Positions 25,764 through 34,613 of a stretch of DNA of 56,347 bases are shown one piece after another. Every line of letters begins with the position of its first letter. Within the stretch, counting starts at the first letter, position 1. The position numbers and the translations under genes were made by a program. This DNA comes from BTRG01 sp036986275 (GTDB taxonomy: Bacteria > Pseudomonadota > Gammaproteobacteria > Acidiferrobacterales > SZUA-150): positions 1 through 56,347 of the forward strand of contig BTRG01000010.1 in the NCBI GenBank assembly GCA_036986275.1, read 5' to 3'. The notes below the pieces were generated by a model. That model searched no databases. It had not been told where the DNA came from and worked only from the letters and a program-made list of their open reading frames with translations.

Positions 25764-26549
25764 CTAATGCAAAGTCGAATGCACCAGGTAGATGACAACC
25801 ACACCACTTATTATCAAAATGACTTGTAGTGCCGTAGCCGCCATTTCGACTTTCTTATGCAGTCCTGGAATTAGATCGGCCACAGCAATATAAATAAAAC
25901 TGGATGCGGCAAAGGCCAGCACATAAGGTACTACTTGTTGCATCTCAGCCAAAAAGAAATAGGAAACCACGCCGCCGACCACACCGGTCAGGCCGGATGC
26001 GATATTAAAGAAGAATGCCCTGGCGCGTTGATACCCGCTCTGTAGCAGAATGGCAAAGTCACCCACTTCCTGCGGTATTTCATGCGCAATCACGGCCATA
26101 CTGGTCACCACACCCAGGTGAATATCGGTCATGAATGCAGCAGCAATCAGTACGCCATCCACAAAGTTATGGAAACCATCTCCTACCAGTATCAGCTTGC
26201 CGGCCACCCGATTGTGGACATCTTCCATATCCGGGGCATGGGCCTCACATTGATCACTGTGGCAATGGCGCCATATCACCATTTTTTCCAATAAAAAAAA
26301 TACTAATAGGCCTACCAGCACCGTCATGGCGATACCATGAGCGCCCTCTATGGCAGGGTGCTCCAGTGCATGCGGCAATAAGCCCAGGAAGGCCGCGCCC
26401 AGTAAGGCGCCCGTAGCAAAGCTGATCAGCGGTGTGACCATGCGTGTACGCACAGCTTCGGGAAATAATAATATTACGCCGGCGGCGGCGGCACTCAGTA
26501 CTGTTCCCAATAGCGTAAATCCAACGATCCAGTAAAACAGTGTATCCAT
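25764..26549 (-). CDS. ZIP-family metal transporter
   Basis: 261 residues with eight hydrophobic helices. The metal-site helices IV and V are recognisable: GDGFHNFVDGVLIAAAF and AHEIPQEVGDFAILLQSG. A histidine/cysteine-containing loop (WRHCHSDQCEAHAPDMEDVH) between helices III and IV is the usual metal-binding loop. Imports zinc or other divalent metals. No Zur box was recognised upstream. Confidence 0.93.
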   Translation of the reverse strand: MDTLFYWIVGFTLLGTVLSAAAAGVILLFPEAVRTRMVTPLISFATGALLGAAFLGLLPHALEHPAIEGAHGIAMTVLVGLLVFFLLEKMVIWRHCHSDQCEAHAPDMEDVHNRVAGKLILVGDGFHNFVDGVLIAAAFMTDIHLGVVTSMAVIAHEIPQEVGDFAILLQSGYQRARAFFFNIASGLTGVVGGVVSYFFLAEMQQVVPYVLAFAASSFIYIAVADLIPGLHKKVEMAATALQVILIISGVVVIYLVHSTLH

Positions 26550-26630
26550 CGATATCTCTATTTATTATTGTGGCAATTCGTTCAGACCGGGTTGCGCATC
26601 ATACCGGATAAAATTGTCCACTCCAGCCTG

Positions 26631-27365
26631 TCAGGTTATCCAGATCAGGGACGCCATACGACCGCACTCGCCGTCTCGACGATAGGAAAAAAAATGCTCA
26701 GGCTCACTCAATGTACATCGACCACCCCCATAAACAGCCTCAACGCCTACAGCGTTTAATCGTTGACGCGCCAACAAATAAATATCGGCCAACCATTTTC
26801 CTTCTCCATGTTGTTGAAACGCCAGGGCCGCCTCACAATTGCAATCAATAAAACACGCCCGCACTTCAGGCCCGATCTCAAAGGCATGCGGTCCTATGGC
26901 CGGACCCAGATACGCCAGGATTTCGGATGGTGCGTCTTTCATGGCTGCAACACCTGACTCCAGTATGCCGTTGGCCATCCCCCGCCACCCGGCATGCAGT
27001 ACAGCCACTTGTGAACCGGATCGATCACATAAAAAGACAGGCAGACAATCTGCTGTCAACACCACGCACGCCACACCATTCCGTGCAGTGGTGCTGCCAT
27101 CAGCACACTCATCCGCTGCCGCCTGTTCTGCTTTCACTACACGCGCACCATGGTCCTGCTTGAGCCAGGCCGGCTCGGCCGATAAGCCTGCCTGCTCGCG
27201 CAAAAGGGTACGATTCGATAACACGGCCTGCTTTTCGTCATGCACATGATCGGCAAGGTTCAATGTGTCGTAAGGCATCTTACTGACGCCGCCCTTGCGC
27301 GTTGTGATCAAGGCATGCACGTGGGCCGGTGCCGGCCAGTCCGGGGAAATCCAATCCAGATTCAT
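26631..27365 (-). CDS. pgeF: Peptidoglycan editing factor PgeF (YfiH, laccase-domain)
   Basis: 244 residues starting MNLDWISPDWPAPAHVHALI; a longer open extension upstream is atypical. Motifs: LITTRKGGVSKMPYDTLNLA, LTADCLPVFLCD with the metal cysteine, and VLHAGWRGMANGIL with the conserved histidine. PgeF hydrolyses wrongly built UDP-MurNAc-L-Ser so that L-Ala is kept in peptidoglycan; members also show laccase or adenosine deaminase activity. rluD precedes it on the same strand, the standard gammaproteobacterial order. Confidence 0.93.
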   Translation of the reverse strand: MNLDWISPDWPAPAHVHALITTRKGGVSKMPYDTLNLADHVHDEKQAVLSNRTLLREQAGLSAEPAWLKQDHGARVVKAEQAAADECADGSTTARNGVACVVLTADCLPVFLCDRSGSQVAVLHAGWRGMANGILESGVAAMKDAPSEILAYLGPAIGPHAFEIGPEVRACFIDCNCEAALAFQQHGEGKWLADIYLLARQRLNAVGVEAVYGGGRCTLSEPEHFFSYRRDGECGRMASLIWIT

Positions 27366-27471
27366 GCCGGGATTATCGCTGACTGAGAAAATAAAAAAAG
27401 ATGGCCAATTTTTTGTACATACATCGTGAACAACTTCACACCGCAAACAACCGGACTAAGGGAAAACATAA

Positions 27472-28410
27472 TTACCCTCTTAGCGCATCACACAATAGCC
27501 TGAAGTCCTCAGGCATCTCTGACCGCCAGGATAACTCTTCCCTGGTAACAGGATGCAGCAGACCCAACTTATGTGCATGCAACGCCTGGCGTTTAAATCC
27601 TTGCAAGGTCTCACGCAATATCTCACTGCTCCCTGGCGGTAACATGAAACGACCTCCATAAACTGGGTCACCCACAAGCGGATGGTGGATATGCGCCATG
27701 TGCACACGAATCTGGTGCGTGCGTCCGGTCTCGAGATTGACCCTGAGCAGGGTGTGCGCAGCATATTTCTCTTTTACACGGTAATGCGTCACGGCGGGTT
27801 TACCGCTTGTTGTCGCCGCCATACGCAAGCGATCTTTGTGATGACGGCCTATAGGTATATCCACGGTGCCACCGGCCACCATCACGCCTTGCACTACCGC
27901 CAAATACTCCCGGGCGACACTGCGTTGCTGCAATTGCGCGATCAGACTCAAGCGTACGGCGTCGGTCTTGGCAATGGCAAGCAAACCCGTCGTGGCTTTA
28001 TCCAGTCTATGCACAATACCGGCGCGTGGCAGCTCAGCCAGTGTCGGTTCATGGTTCAGCAAGGCATTCAGCAGGGTGCCACCGGCATTGCCGGCGCCGG
28101 GGTGCACCACCAGGCCCGCGGGTTTATCAATGACCAGTAAGGCCTCATCTTCAAAGATGATATCCAGTGGAATGGCCTCTGCTGCCAACCTCACCTCCGG
28201 CGAAGCAGGCACGGAAATCATGACCTGTTCTCCGCCACTGACCTTGTCTCTGGGACGCCATCGGGTCTCGCCCATGCTCACCAGGCCATCACGAATCCAG
28301 CGCTGAATCTGCGAGCGTGAGTGTCCCGGCAAGAGTTCAGCCAGGGCCTGGTCCAGGCGCTTGCCGGCCAATTCTCGCGGAATTTCCAGATCGATTTCAG
28401 CAGACTCCAT
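27472..28410 (-). CDS. rluD: 23S rRNA pseudouridine 1911/1915/1917 synthase
   Basis: 312 residues from the ATG at 28410, which has a GAGGGGAG ribosome-binding site; an ATG 42 bases upstream is not supported. S4-like domain (16-75: LDQALAELLPGHSRSQIQRW) then the catalytic domain with the HRLD motif (IVHRLDKATTGLLAIAKTD). RluD modifies helix 69 of 23S rRNA, needed for ribosome assembly. Divergent from bamD, as in many gammaproteobacteria, and followed by pgeF. Confidence 0.96.
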   Translation of the reverse strand: MESAEIDLEIPRELAGKRLDQALAELLPGHSRSQIQRWIRDGLVSMGETRWRPRDKVSGGEQVMISVPASPEVRLAAEAIPLDIIFEDEALLVIDKPAGLVVHPGAGNAGGTLLNALLNHEPTLAELPRAGIVHRLDKATTGLLAIAKTDAVRLSLIAQLQQRSVAREYLAVVQGVMVAGGTVDIPIGRHHKDRLRMAATTSGKPAVTHYRVKEKYAAHTLLRVNLETGRTHQIRVHMAHIHHPLVGDPVYGGRFMLPPGSSEILRETLQGFKRQALHAHKLGLLHPVTREELSWRSEMPEDFRLLCDALRG

Positions 28411-28497
28411 GTACTCCCCTCTATAAGGCAACGGCTTCACCCCCTCTCTCAATCGGAGTATGCTTGCGCCGCACCATCATAACCAATGCAATACTAT

Positions 28498-29268
28498 ATG
28501 AAACACCTGACTCTCACTGTTATTCCTTTGATCTTGCTATTGAGCGCCTGCATCGGCACCGAACAAGACCCTACCAAGACCTGGTCGCCGCAGCGTTTCT
28601 ATATCGAAGCCAAAGAGGCCCTGGATGAACGTGATTACGAAACGGCCATCAAGCACTATGAAACACTGGAAGCTCGCTTTCCCTATGGGCGTTATGCCCA
28701 ACAAGCCCAACTGGAAGTCGCCTATGCCTATTACAAAGATAATGAACCAGCCCTGGCTATTGCCGCGGCAGAGCGGTTTATTCGATTACATCCAACGCAT
28801 GCCAACGTAGCCTATGCCTATTACCTTAAGGGCCTGATTAATTTTCATGACACCGTCAATCCCATTGCCACCTTTCTGGGCGCCGATGCCGATGTCTCAG
28901 ACCGCGACCCGAAGGCAGCCCGGGAATCATACAATACCTTCAAGGACCTGGTGGAGCGTTTCCCCGACAGCCGCTACGCCAAAGATGCATGGGCACGTAT
29001 GGGCTATTTATTTGAAGCACTGGCCCGCTATGAAATCAAGGTTGCTGAATTTTATTTAAAGCGCAATGCCTTTGTGGCGGCGTTAATGCGCAGCAAGGAA
29101 GTCCTGAAGAAATATCAACAAACCCCGTCCGTGGAAGATGCGCTAGGCATACAGGTCATTGCCTACCGCAAGATGGGCATGACCCAACTGATGAATGACG
29201 CAATCAGGGTGTTGACAATAAATTTTCCGCAGAGCCGCTACCTGAGCCAAACAGAACAAAACTCCTGA
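28498..29268 (+). CDS. bamD: Outer-membrane assembly lipoprotein BamD
   Basis: 256 residues from the ATG at 28498; another ATG four codons upstream is possible and neither has a strong ribosome-binding site. The signal peptide ends in the lipobox LLSAC. TPR-like repeats follow (YYKDNEPALAIAAAERFIRL, YAYYLKGLINF, PDSRYAKDAWARMGYL). BamD is the essential partner of BamA in inserting beta-barrel proteins. The same window encodes several barrel proteins (PldA, the Omp85 fusion) that would depend on it. Confidence 0.96.
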   Translation: MKHLTLTVIPLILLLSACIGTEQDPTKTWSPQRFYIEAKEALDERDYETAIKHYETLEARFPYGRYAQQAQLEVAYAYYKDNEPALAIAAAERFIRLHPTHANVAYAYYLKGLINFHDTVNPIATFLGADADVSDRDPKAARESYNTFKDLVERFPDSRYAKDAWARMGYLFEALARYEIKVAEFYLKRNAFVAALMRSKEVLKKYQQTPSVEDALGIQVIAYRKMGMTQLMNDAIRVLTINFPQSRYLSQTEQNS

Positions 29269-29297
29269 CCCGGTTCGGCACAGATGTGCCCGATATG

Positions 29298-29636
29298 CTA
29301 GATCGCGTCGGCGTCCAGTTCACCCGTACGTATGCGTACAACTTTTTCTATACTGGACACAAAAATCTTGCCATCACCAATACGGCCTGTGCGGGCGGCA
29401 TTGGTGATTGCCTCTATACAATTATCCTGAATCGACTCCTCAACCACTAGCTCAACTTTCACCTTGGGCAGGAAATCAACCACATACTCGGCGCCGCGGT
29501 ATAACTCGGTATGGCCTTTCTGTCGACCAAACCCCTTCACCTCGGTAACCGTAAGACCCGAAACACCCACTTCCGATAATGCCTCACGTACATCATCAAG
29601 CTTAAAAGGTTTTATTATTGCTTCTATTTTTTTCAT
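29298..29636 (-). CDS. glnB: Nitrogen regulatory protein P-II
   Basis: 112 residues, exactly the family length, from the ATG at 29636. The uridylylation site Tyr51 is in the T loop (TELYRGAEYVVDFLPK), and the C-terminal signature RTGRIGDGKIFV binds ATP. PII senses 2-oxoglutarate and energy charge and controls glutamine synthetase and nitrogen transcription. It lies 79 bases after nadE on the same strand. GlnB versus GlnK cannot be settled, but no amtB is adjacent, which favours GlnB. Confidence 0.95.
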   Translation of the reverse strand: MKKIEAIIKPFKLDDVREALSEVGVSGLTVTEVKGFGRQKGHTELYRGAEYVVDFLPKVKVELVVEESIQDNCIEAITNAARTGRIGDGKIFVSSIEKVVRIRTGELDADAI

Positions 29637-29715
29637 TGTTGACCTGCTATGTCGTAGCCGGAGTTTTCGATAAGGTATGCATACTGTACACATTTTGAGC
29701 GAACATGATAAGAGC

Positions 29716-31347
29716 CTATTTGCGCAATGTCCTGCCATAACCTGAGGTGATGGGATATCGCCGATCGCGGCCAAAGGCCCTTTCGCTAATGCGGACGCCT
29801 GGAGCTGCCTGGCGTCTCTTGTATTCATTCACATCCACCATGCGCGTGACCTTGCTGACGATCTCGACATCAAATCCCGCAGCGACAATATCCTCCACAC
29901 ATTGGTCCTGTTCAATATAGCGCGCCAGAATTTCATCCAGGACATCATATTCCGGCAAGGCATCCGTATCTTTCTGGCCCGGCGCCAGTTCAGCCGAAGG
30001 CGGTCTTTCTATCACACGCCGCGGAATCGCCTCTGACAAGGTGTTGCGATAATGCGCCAATCGGTACACCAGGGTCTTGGGTAGGTCCTTGATGGCCGCA
30101 AAACCACCGGCCATGTCCCCATACAGAGTGGCATAGCCCACCGCCATTTCGCTCTTATTACCCGTGGTCAGCACCATTTTCCCGCTCTTATTGGACTGCG
30201 CCATCAACAACGTTCCACGTATACGGGCCTGAATATTTTCTTCAGTCGTATCCGCGGCCTTGCCTACAAACAACTCCGACAAACTCTTAATAAATGATTC
30301 ATACATAGGTTCTATGGACACGACATGGTATTGCACACCCAAAGCACTGGCTTGTTTTTTGGCATCCTCCACGCTCATGTCCGACGTATGGCGCGATGGC
30401 ATCATGATGACCTCGACACGCTCGGAGCCCAGGGCATCCACGGCAATGATCAGAGTCAACGCGGAATCAATACCACCAGAAAGGCCAATGATGACACCGG
30501 GAAAGCCATTTTTTTCAACATAGTCTCTAACCCCCAGGATCAATGCTTGATAAATACTCTCCTCTTCCGTGATGTCGTCGCATACATTCTGCGCCTCACA
30601 CTGCAAAGTACAGCCGTGACCATAAACGAAGCTCATTATGTCTTCCTGATAGCGGGCAGCACGACACATGACATCGCCCCCGGCATCCACAACAAAGGAC
30701 GCGCCATCAAACACCAGTTCATCCTGGCCGCCGACAAGGTTGACATAGGCGATCGGGACACCATGGATATCAGTACGCTGCTTCAAGATCCCTGCACGTT
30801 CGCGTTCTTTACCAATGTGAAACGGCGAGGCATTGAGATTAATAATGAGTTCAGCACCCTGATCAACCGCACGTGCCATAGGCCCCGGCTCCCAGATATC
30901 TTCACAAATTGTAATACCCACCGACACACCGGTAATGTCGACAACACAGGCCCCGGTCCCCGGCGAAAAGTATCGCTTCTCATCAAAGACTCCATAATTG
31001 GGAAGACATTGCTTGTAATAAGTGACAACGCGTTCACCATTCCTCAGTAACGATGCGGCGTTATACAGCTGCTCATCGCGCCAGCTATGGCCGACGATCA
31101 CATCTATGCCCGAAACAGAATGGGCCAAATGTTCAAGGCTTGCAGCCACACGCTTGTGGAACCCCGGGCGCAGTAATAAATCTTCCGGGGGATAGCCGGA
31201 CAAGGCCAGCTCGGGAAAGACGACCAACTGTGCCTGCTGCTCATCGCGGGCACGTAGTACATGGGTCAATATTTTTTCGGTATTACCTTCAATGTCGCCT
31301 ACCAACATATTCAGTTGGCACAGGGTAATCCTCAGACTGTCCGCCAT
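29716..31347 (-). CDS. nadE: Glutamine-dependent NAD+ synthetase
   Basis: 543 residues from the ATG at 31347 (AGGG just upstream). N-terminal nitrilase-type glutaminase with the triad E46 (FPELALSGYP), K112 (YKQCLPNYGVFDEKRYF) and C148 (TICEDIW); C-terminal ammonia-dependent domain with the PP-loop IGLSGGIDSALT. It amidates NaAD to NAD. The start codon lies four bases after the stop of the sucC relic, consistent with an ancestral sucCD-nadE-glnB arrangement from which sucCD were lost. Confidence 0.97.
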   Translation of the reverse strand: MADSLRITLCQLNMLVGDIEGNTEKILTHVLRARDEQQAQLVVFPELALSGYPPEDLLLRPGFHKRVAASLEHLAHSVSGIDVIVGHSWRDEQLYNAASLLRNGERVVTYYKQCLPNYGVFDEKRYFSPGTGACVVDITGVSVGITICEDIWEPGPMARAVDQGAELIINLNASPFHIGKERERAGILKQRTDIHGVPIAYVNLVGGQDELVFDGASFVVDAGGDVMCRAARYQEDIMSFVYGHGCTLQCEAQNVCDDITEEESIYQALILGVRDYVEKNGFPGVIIGLSGGIDSALTLIIAVDALGSERVEVIMMPSRHTSDMSVEDAKKQASALGVQYHVVSIEPMYESFIKSLSELFVGKAADTTEENIQARIRGTLLMAQSNKSGKMVLTTGNKSEMAVGYATLYGDMAGGFAAIKDLPKTLVYRLAHYRNTLSEAIPRRVIERPPSAELAPGQKDTDALPEYDVLDEILARYIEQDQCVEDIVAAGFDVEIVSKVTRMVDVNEYKRRQAAPGVRISERAFGRDRRYPITSGYGRTLRK

Positions 31348-31351
31348 CGCC

Positions 31352-31543
31352 CTATACCAACACGGCCTGCATGCGCGCACCCATTTCAGCGGCTGACCCG
31401 AGTGTATGCACCTGGGCCTTGACCGCCCCGGCCTCTGAATCCAGTTGCTCTACTGCAGTCAGGACCTGACGCACTGAACCGGCGGGAACAGGAATGCCGT
31501 ATTCGGCAAACAGGGCCTTGGCCTGATGCTCATGTATATTCAC
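31352..31543 (-). pseudogene. sucC: Shortened remnant of succinyl-CoA synthetase beta subunit
   Basis: 63 residues. The first 30 (MNIHEHQAKALFAEYGIPVP and on) are a near-perfect SucC N terminus; KAQVH, the start of the ATP-grasp glycine-rich region, is kept, but the following GGRGKAGGV segment is missing and the frame continues with EMGARMQAVLV, resembling a later SucC stretch, then stops. The intact protein is about 390 residues. The start of SucC has thus survived with an apparent in-frame internal deletion and an early stop. sucD is not present. Function as a small protein seems unlikely. Confidence 0.85.
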
Positions 31544-31682
31544 TTAAACACACTCTGTTTTTCGGAGGCAGTATTGTGGAGCAAAGGCCATGAATAATCA
31601 AAATACTGTTCCGATCCACAGCTTGGCTTAAGGCCCAATCATTGCGCGGTTTGCCTGAACATGCCGGTGGTACACTGTAGCC

Positions 31683-32822
31683 ATGAAGCTTCAGGTGCAC
31701 GAAACCCTTAAGGACATTCCGGCCGACGACTGGAATCGGTTGAATGAAACCAATAATCCCTTTCTGTGTTATCAGTTCCTGAAGGCGCTGGAAGAGTCTT
31801 CATGTATCGGCAGACATAGCGGCTGGCTGCCGCAATACCTGACACTGGAATCAGAAAATACATTGACAGGCATCGCGCCCTTGTTTCTCAAGAGCCATTC
31901 CTATGGTGAATATATCTTCGACTGGGCCTGGGCCAACGCCTATGAGCAGGCCGGCCTGCAATATTACCCCAAGCTGATTGCAGCCGTGCCTTTTACCCCT
32001 GTCACCGGTCCACGCCTGCTGGTCAAAAACGACAAGAATGCATACCTGGCAAGGCAAGCGCTGATACAAGGTGCATTGCAACATGCACAGACGCTCAAGG
32101 TCTCGTCATTACATTGGTTGTTTATTCCTGAACCACAACTCGCCGAACTGATACAACAGCAACATATGCGACGCATCGGCTATCAGTTTCACTGGCACAA
32201 TCAGAACTACCGTGACTTTGATGAATTTCTCGCCGGTTTTTCCGCACACAAACGAAAAAAGGTGAAGCGCGAACGCCGCTATGTGAAGGAGGCCGGCATC
32301 CACATGCAAGTAGTGGAGGGCAAGGACATCACAGCCGGGATGTGGAATCAATTCTACGCGTTCCATCATGCCACCATACGTTATCGTGGCGCCACACCTT
32401 ACTTGAATGCAGAATTTTTCCGCGCCCTGGGTCAAACCATGCCGGAATCCGTAGTACTCATTGTGGCTAAACAGGGTGGTGAGACCGTCGCCACTGCCCT
32501 GAACCTACGCAATGAACACACCCTGTTCGGCCGCTATTGGGGCTGCCGGGATAATTTCCACAGCCTGCATTTTGAAACCTGTTATTACCGCGCCATAGAC
32601 TATTGTATAGAACAGGGACTGCAAACCTTTGAGGCCGGGGCCCAGGGTGAGCACAAACTGAGCCGCGGGTTTTTGCCCACACCCACCTACTCTGCCCACT
32701 GGTTGAGCCATGTTACATTCTCCAGCGCTGTGGCCGATTTCCTGAAACGGGAAAGAAATGGCATAGAATTCTATATGGATGAACTGAATGAACATTCTCC
32801 ATTTAAACAAACCGGGGATTAG
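31683..32822 (+). CDS. GNAT/FemAB-like peptidoglycan-type protein (COG3146 family)
   Basis: 379 residues with the layout of COG3146 proteins: PFLCYQFLKALEESSCIG near the N terminus, APLFLKSHSYGEYIFDWAWA, HKRKKVKRERRYVKEAGI, RGATPYLNAEFFRAL, and LFGRYWGCRDNFHSLHFETC near the C terminus. These proteins have a double-GNAT fold like FemX aminoacyltransferases; substrates are unproven. It is the first gene of a four-gene same-strand run with aat, bpt and infA, 11 bases before aat. The neighbourhood makes an aminoacyl-tRNA-linked transfer reaction conceivable, as inference. Confidence 0.82.
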   Translation: MKLQVHETLKDIPADDWNRLNETNNPFLCYQFLKALEESSCIGRHSGWLPQYLTLESENTLTGIAPLFLKSHSYGEYIFDWAWANAYEQAGLQYYPKLIAAVPFTPVTGPRLLVKNDKNAYLARQALIQGALQHAQTLKVSSLHWLFIPEPQLAELIQQQHMRRIGYQFHWHNQNYRDFDEFLAGFSAHKRKKVKRERRYVKEAGIHMQVVEGKDITAGMWNQFYAFHHATIRYRGATPYLNAEFFRALGQTMPESVVLIVAKQGGETVATALNLRNEHTLFGRYWGCRDNFHSLHFETCYYRAIDYCIEQGLQTFEAGAQGEHKLSRGFLPTPTYSAHWLSHVTFSSAVADFLKRERNGIEFYMDELNEHSPFKQTGD

Positions 32823-32833
32823 CCTTATTCCAT

Positions 32834-33562
32834 ATGTTTGTATTGCCAAACGACATGACTGATATACGCTTCCCGCCGGTGGAGCTGGCTTCCCCGGAGG
32901 GTTTGCTCGCAGTGGGAGGGGATCTTGGTAATGAACGCCTGTTGCAGGCCTATCGCCAGGGTATATTTCCCTGGTTTAACGAGGGCCAGCCCATACTCTG
33001 GTGGTCTCCCGATCCGCGGGCCGTACTGTTCCCGGGTGAATTCAAATGTTCACGCAGCCTGCGTAAAAATATTAAACGTGGAAAATTTCAACTTACAGCC
33101 GACACCCATTTTAAGGAAGTGATAGTACAGTGCGCCGGACCCAGGCCCCAGTACCCTGAAGGCGGCACCTGGATTACCGGCAATATGCTTGAGGCCTATA
33201 TAGCGCTTCACAAGAAAGGTATTGCCCATTCAATTGAAGTTTGGCTTGATAATAAACTGGTGGGTGGTTTGTATGGGCTCTCCATGGGTCGCGCCTTCTT
33301 CGGCGAATCTATGTTCAGCCACGTTACTGATGCCTCAAAACTTGCACTGGCAGCATTATGTCAGCAGTGTCTGAAATGGCAGTTCCGTTTTATTGATTGC
33401 CAGGTACCTTCTGATCACCTGCTTTCACTAGGTGCTGTTAACATCAGGCGCGTTGACTATATCAAGCAACTGGATGCCGCCCTCACACATGCCGATCGCA
33501 TTGGCCTATGGTCTCTGGATGCCGGCATCCTGTTGCCATTCATTGAATCTGTGCAGCCATGA
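32834..33562 (+). CDS. aat: Leucyl/phenylalanyl-tRNA--protein transferase
   Basis: 242 residues. Aat adds Leu or Phe from tRNA to proteins with N-terminal Arg or Lys, producing N-degrons read by ClpS. Signature segments: EGLLAVGGDL, YRQGIFPWFNEGQPILWWSPDPRAVL, HSIEVWLDNKLVGGLYGLSMG, and FIDCQVPSDHLLSLGA. The stop overlaps the bpt start (ATGA), so the two N-end transferases are translationally coupled. clpA and clpS lie 1-4 kb further on the opposite strand. Confidence 0.97.
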   Translation: MFVLPNDMTDIRFPPVELASPEGLLAVGGDLGNERLLQAYRQGIFPWFNEGQPILWWSPDPRAVLFPGEFKCSRSLRKNIKRGKFQLTADTHFKEVIVQCAGPRPQYPEGGTWITGNMLEAYIALHKKGIAHSIEVWLDNKLVGGLYGLSMGRAFFGESMFSHVTDASKLALAALCQQCLKWQFRFIDCQVPSDHLLSLGAVNIRRVDYIKQLDAALTHADRIGLWSLDAGILLPFIESVQP

Positions 33563-34266
33563 GCGAGCTATCAAAACATACAGCATTTTACCTGTCTCCG
33601 CCCCATACATGCGCCTATCACGAGGACAGGTCATCGTCTTCCTTGTTCATGGACCCTGAAGTGATACTGGATGAGCAAGGCTATTCCGTCCTGTTACAAC
33701 AAGGCTTTCGCCGCAGCGGTAACCTGGTATATCGACCGCATTGTGAAAACTGCCACGCTTGCATTGCGGTACGTATACCCGTATCACAATTCAAGGCCAC
33801 TCGCGCGCAGAAAAGAACCCTAAAGAGAAATAGAGATCTTGTTACATATGAACGCCCGACAAAGTTTAATGCCGAACATTTTGATTTATACCAACGCTAT
33901 CAACATGGCCGGCATCGTGGCGGTGGCATGGATGATCCCGACCCCGGCAACTACACACGCTTCCTCTGCACTCAGCATTGCCAGACAGTGTTTATAGAGT
34001 TTCGTGCCGACAACAAGCTACTGGCTGTCGCTGTGACGGATTATGTTAGCGATGCCCTGTCAGCGGTGTATACTTTTTTTGATCCCGACGAGGCCGCACG
34101 CAGCCTGGGGACGCAGGCTATACTCTGGCAAATCGAACACGCCAGGGAGCTGGGCCTGACCCACCTCTACCTGGGTTACTGGATAAATGACTGCCAAAAA
34201 ATGACCTATAAAACGCGCTTTCAACCGCTGGAGCTTTACACTCACGATCGCTGGAGCCAGGCCTGA
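33559..34266 (+). CDS. bpt: Aspartate/glutamate leucyltransferase (Bpt)
   Basis: 235 residues. Bpt (ATE-related) attaches Leu to proteins bearing N-terminal Asp or Glu, widening the substrates routed to ClpS-ClpAP. N-terminal CxYxxDR-type segment (HTCAYHEDRSSSSLFMDPE) and the paired cysteines in HCENCHACIAVRIPV are family features; the C-terminal half includes YTFFDPDEAARSLGTQAILW and LYLGYWINDCQKMTYK. It overlaps aat by four bases. Confidence 0.95.
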   Translation: MSELSKHTAFYLSPPHTCAYHEDRSSSSLFMDPEVILDEQGYSVLLQQGFRRSGNLVYRPHCENCHACIAVRIPVSQFKATRAQKRTLKRNRDLVTYERPTKFNAEHFDLYQRYQHGRHRGGGMDDPDPGNYTRFLCTQHCQTVFIEFRADNKLLAVAVTDYVSDALSAVYTFFDPDEAARSLGTQAILWQIEHARELGLTHLYLGYWINDCQKMTYKTRFQPLELYTHDRWSQA

Positions 34267-34372
34267 CTCAGCACACAGGGTTCCTGCTTTACCCTTGCCG
34301 GCTTATCGGGCATCATACGCCGCCTGTGACACGGCTCGGGCTGGAAATCAAGACTGAATACAAGAGGTTGGT

Positions 34373-34591
34373 TTGGCAAAAGAAGAAAGCATAGAGATGG
34401 AAGGTACGGTGATAGACACCCTTCCCAACACCCTGTTCCGGGTTGAACTGGAAAATGGTCATGTTGTGACTGCCCACATCTCTGGAAAGATGCGTAAACA
34501 CTACATCCGCATCCTGACCGGAGACAAGGTCACTGTACAGCTGACTCCTTATGACCTGAGTAAGGGACGTATTACTTATCGCGCAAGATAG
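34373..34591 (+). CDS. infA: Translation initiation factor IF-1
   Basis: 72 residues, the standard IF-1 length and sequence (AKEESIEMEGTVIDTLPNTL, GKMRKHYIRILTGDKVTVQL, YDLSKGRITYRAR at the end). The start codon is TTG, preceded by AAGAGG; no ATG lies in a suitable position. IF-1 completes the 30S initiation complex with IF-2 and IF-3. Neighbours aat and clpA are the same as in E. coli. Confidence 0.97.
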   Translation: MAKEESIEMEGTVIDTLPNTLFRVELENGHVVTAHISGKMRKHYIRILTGDKVTVQLTPYDLSKGRITYRAR

Positions 34592-34613
34592 GTTTGAATA
34601 TGGCTAACAATGG

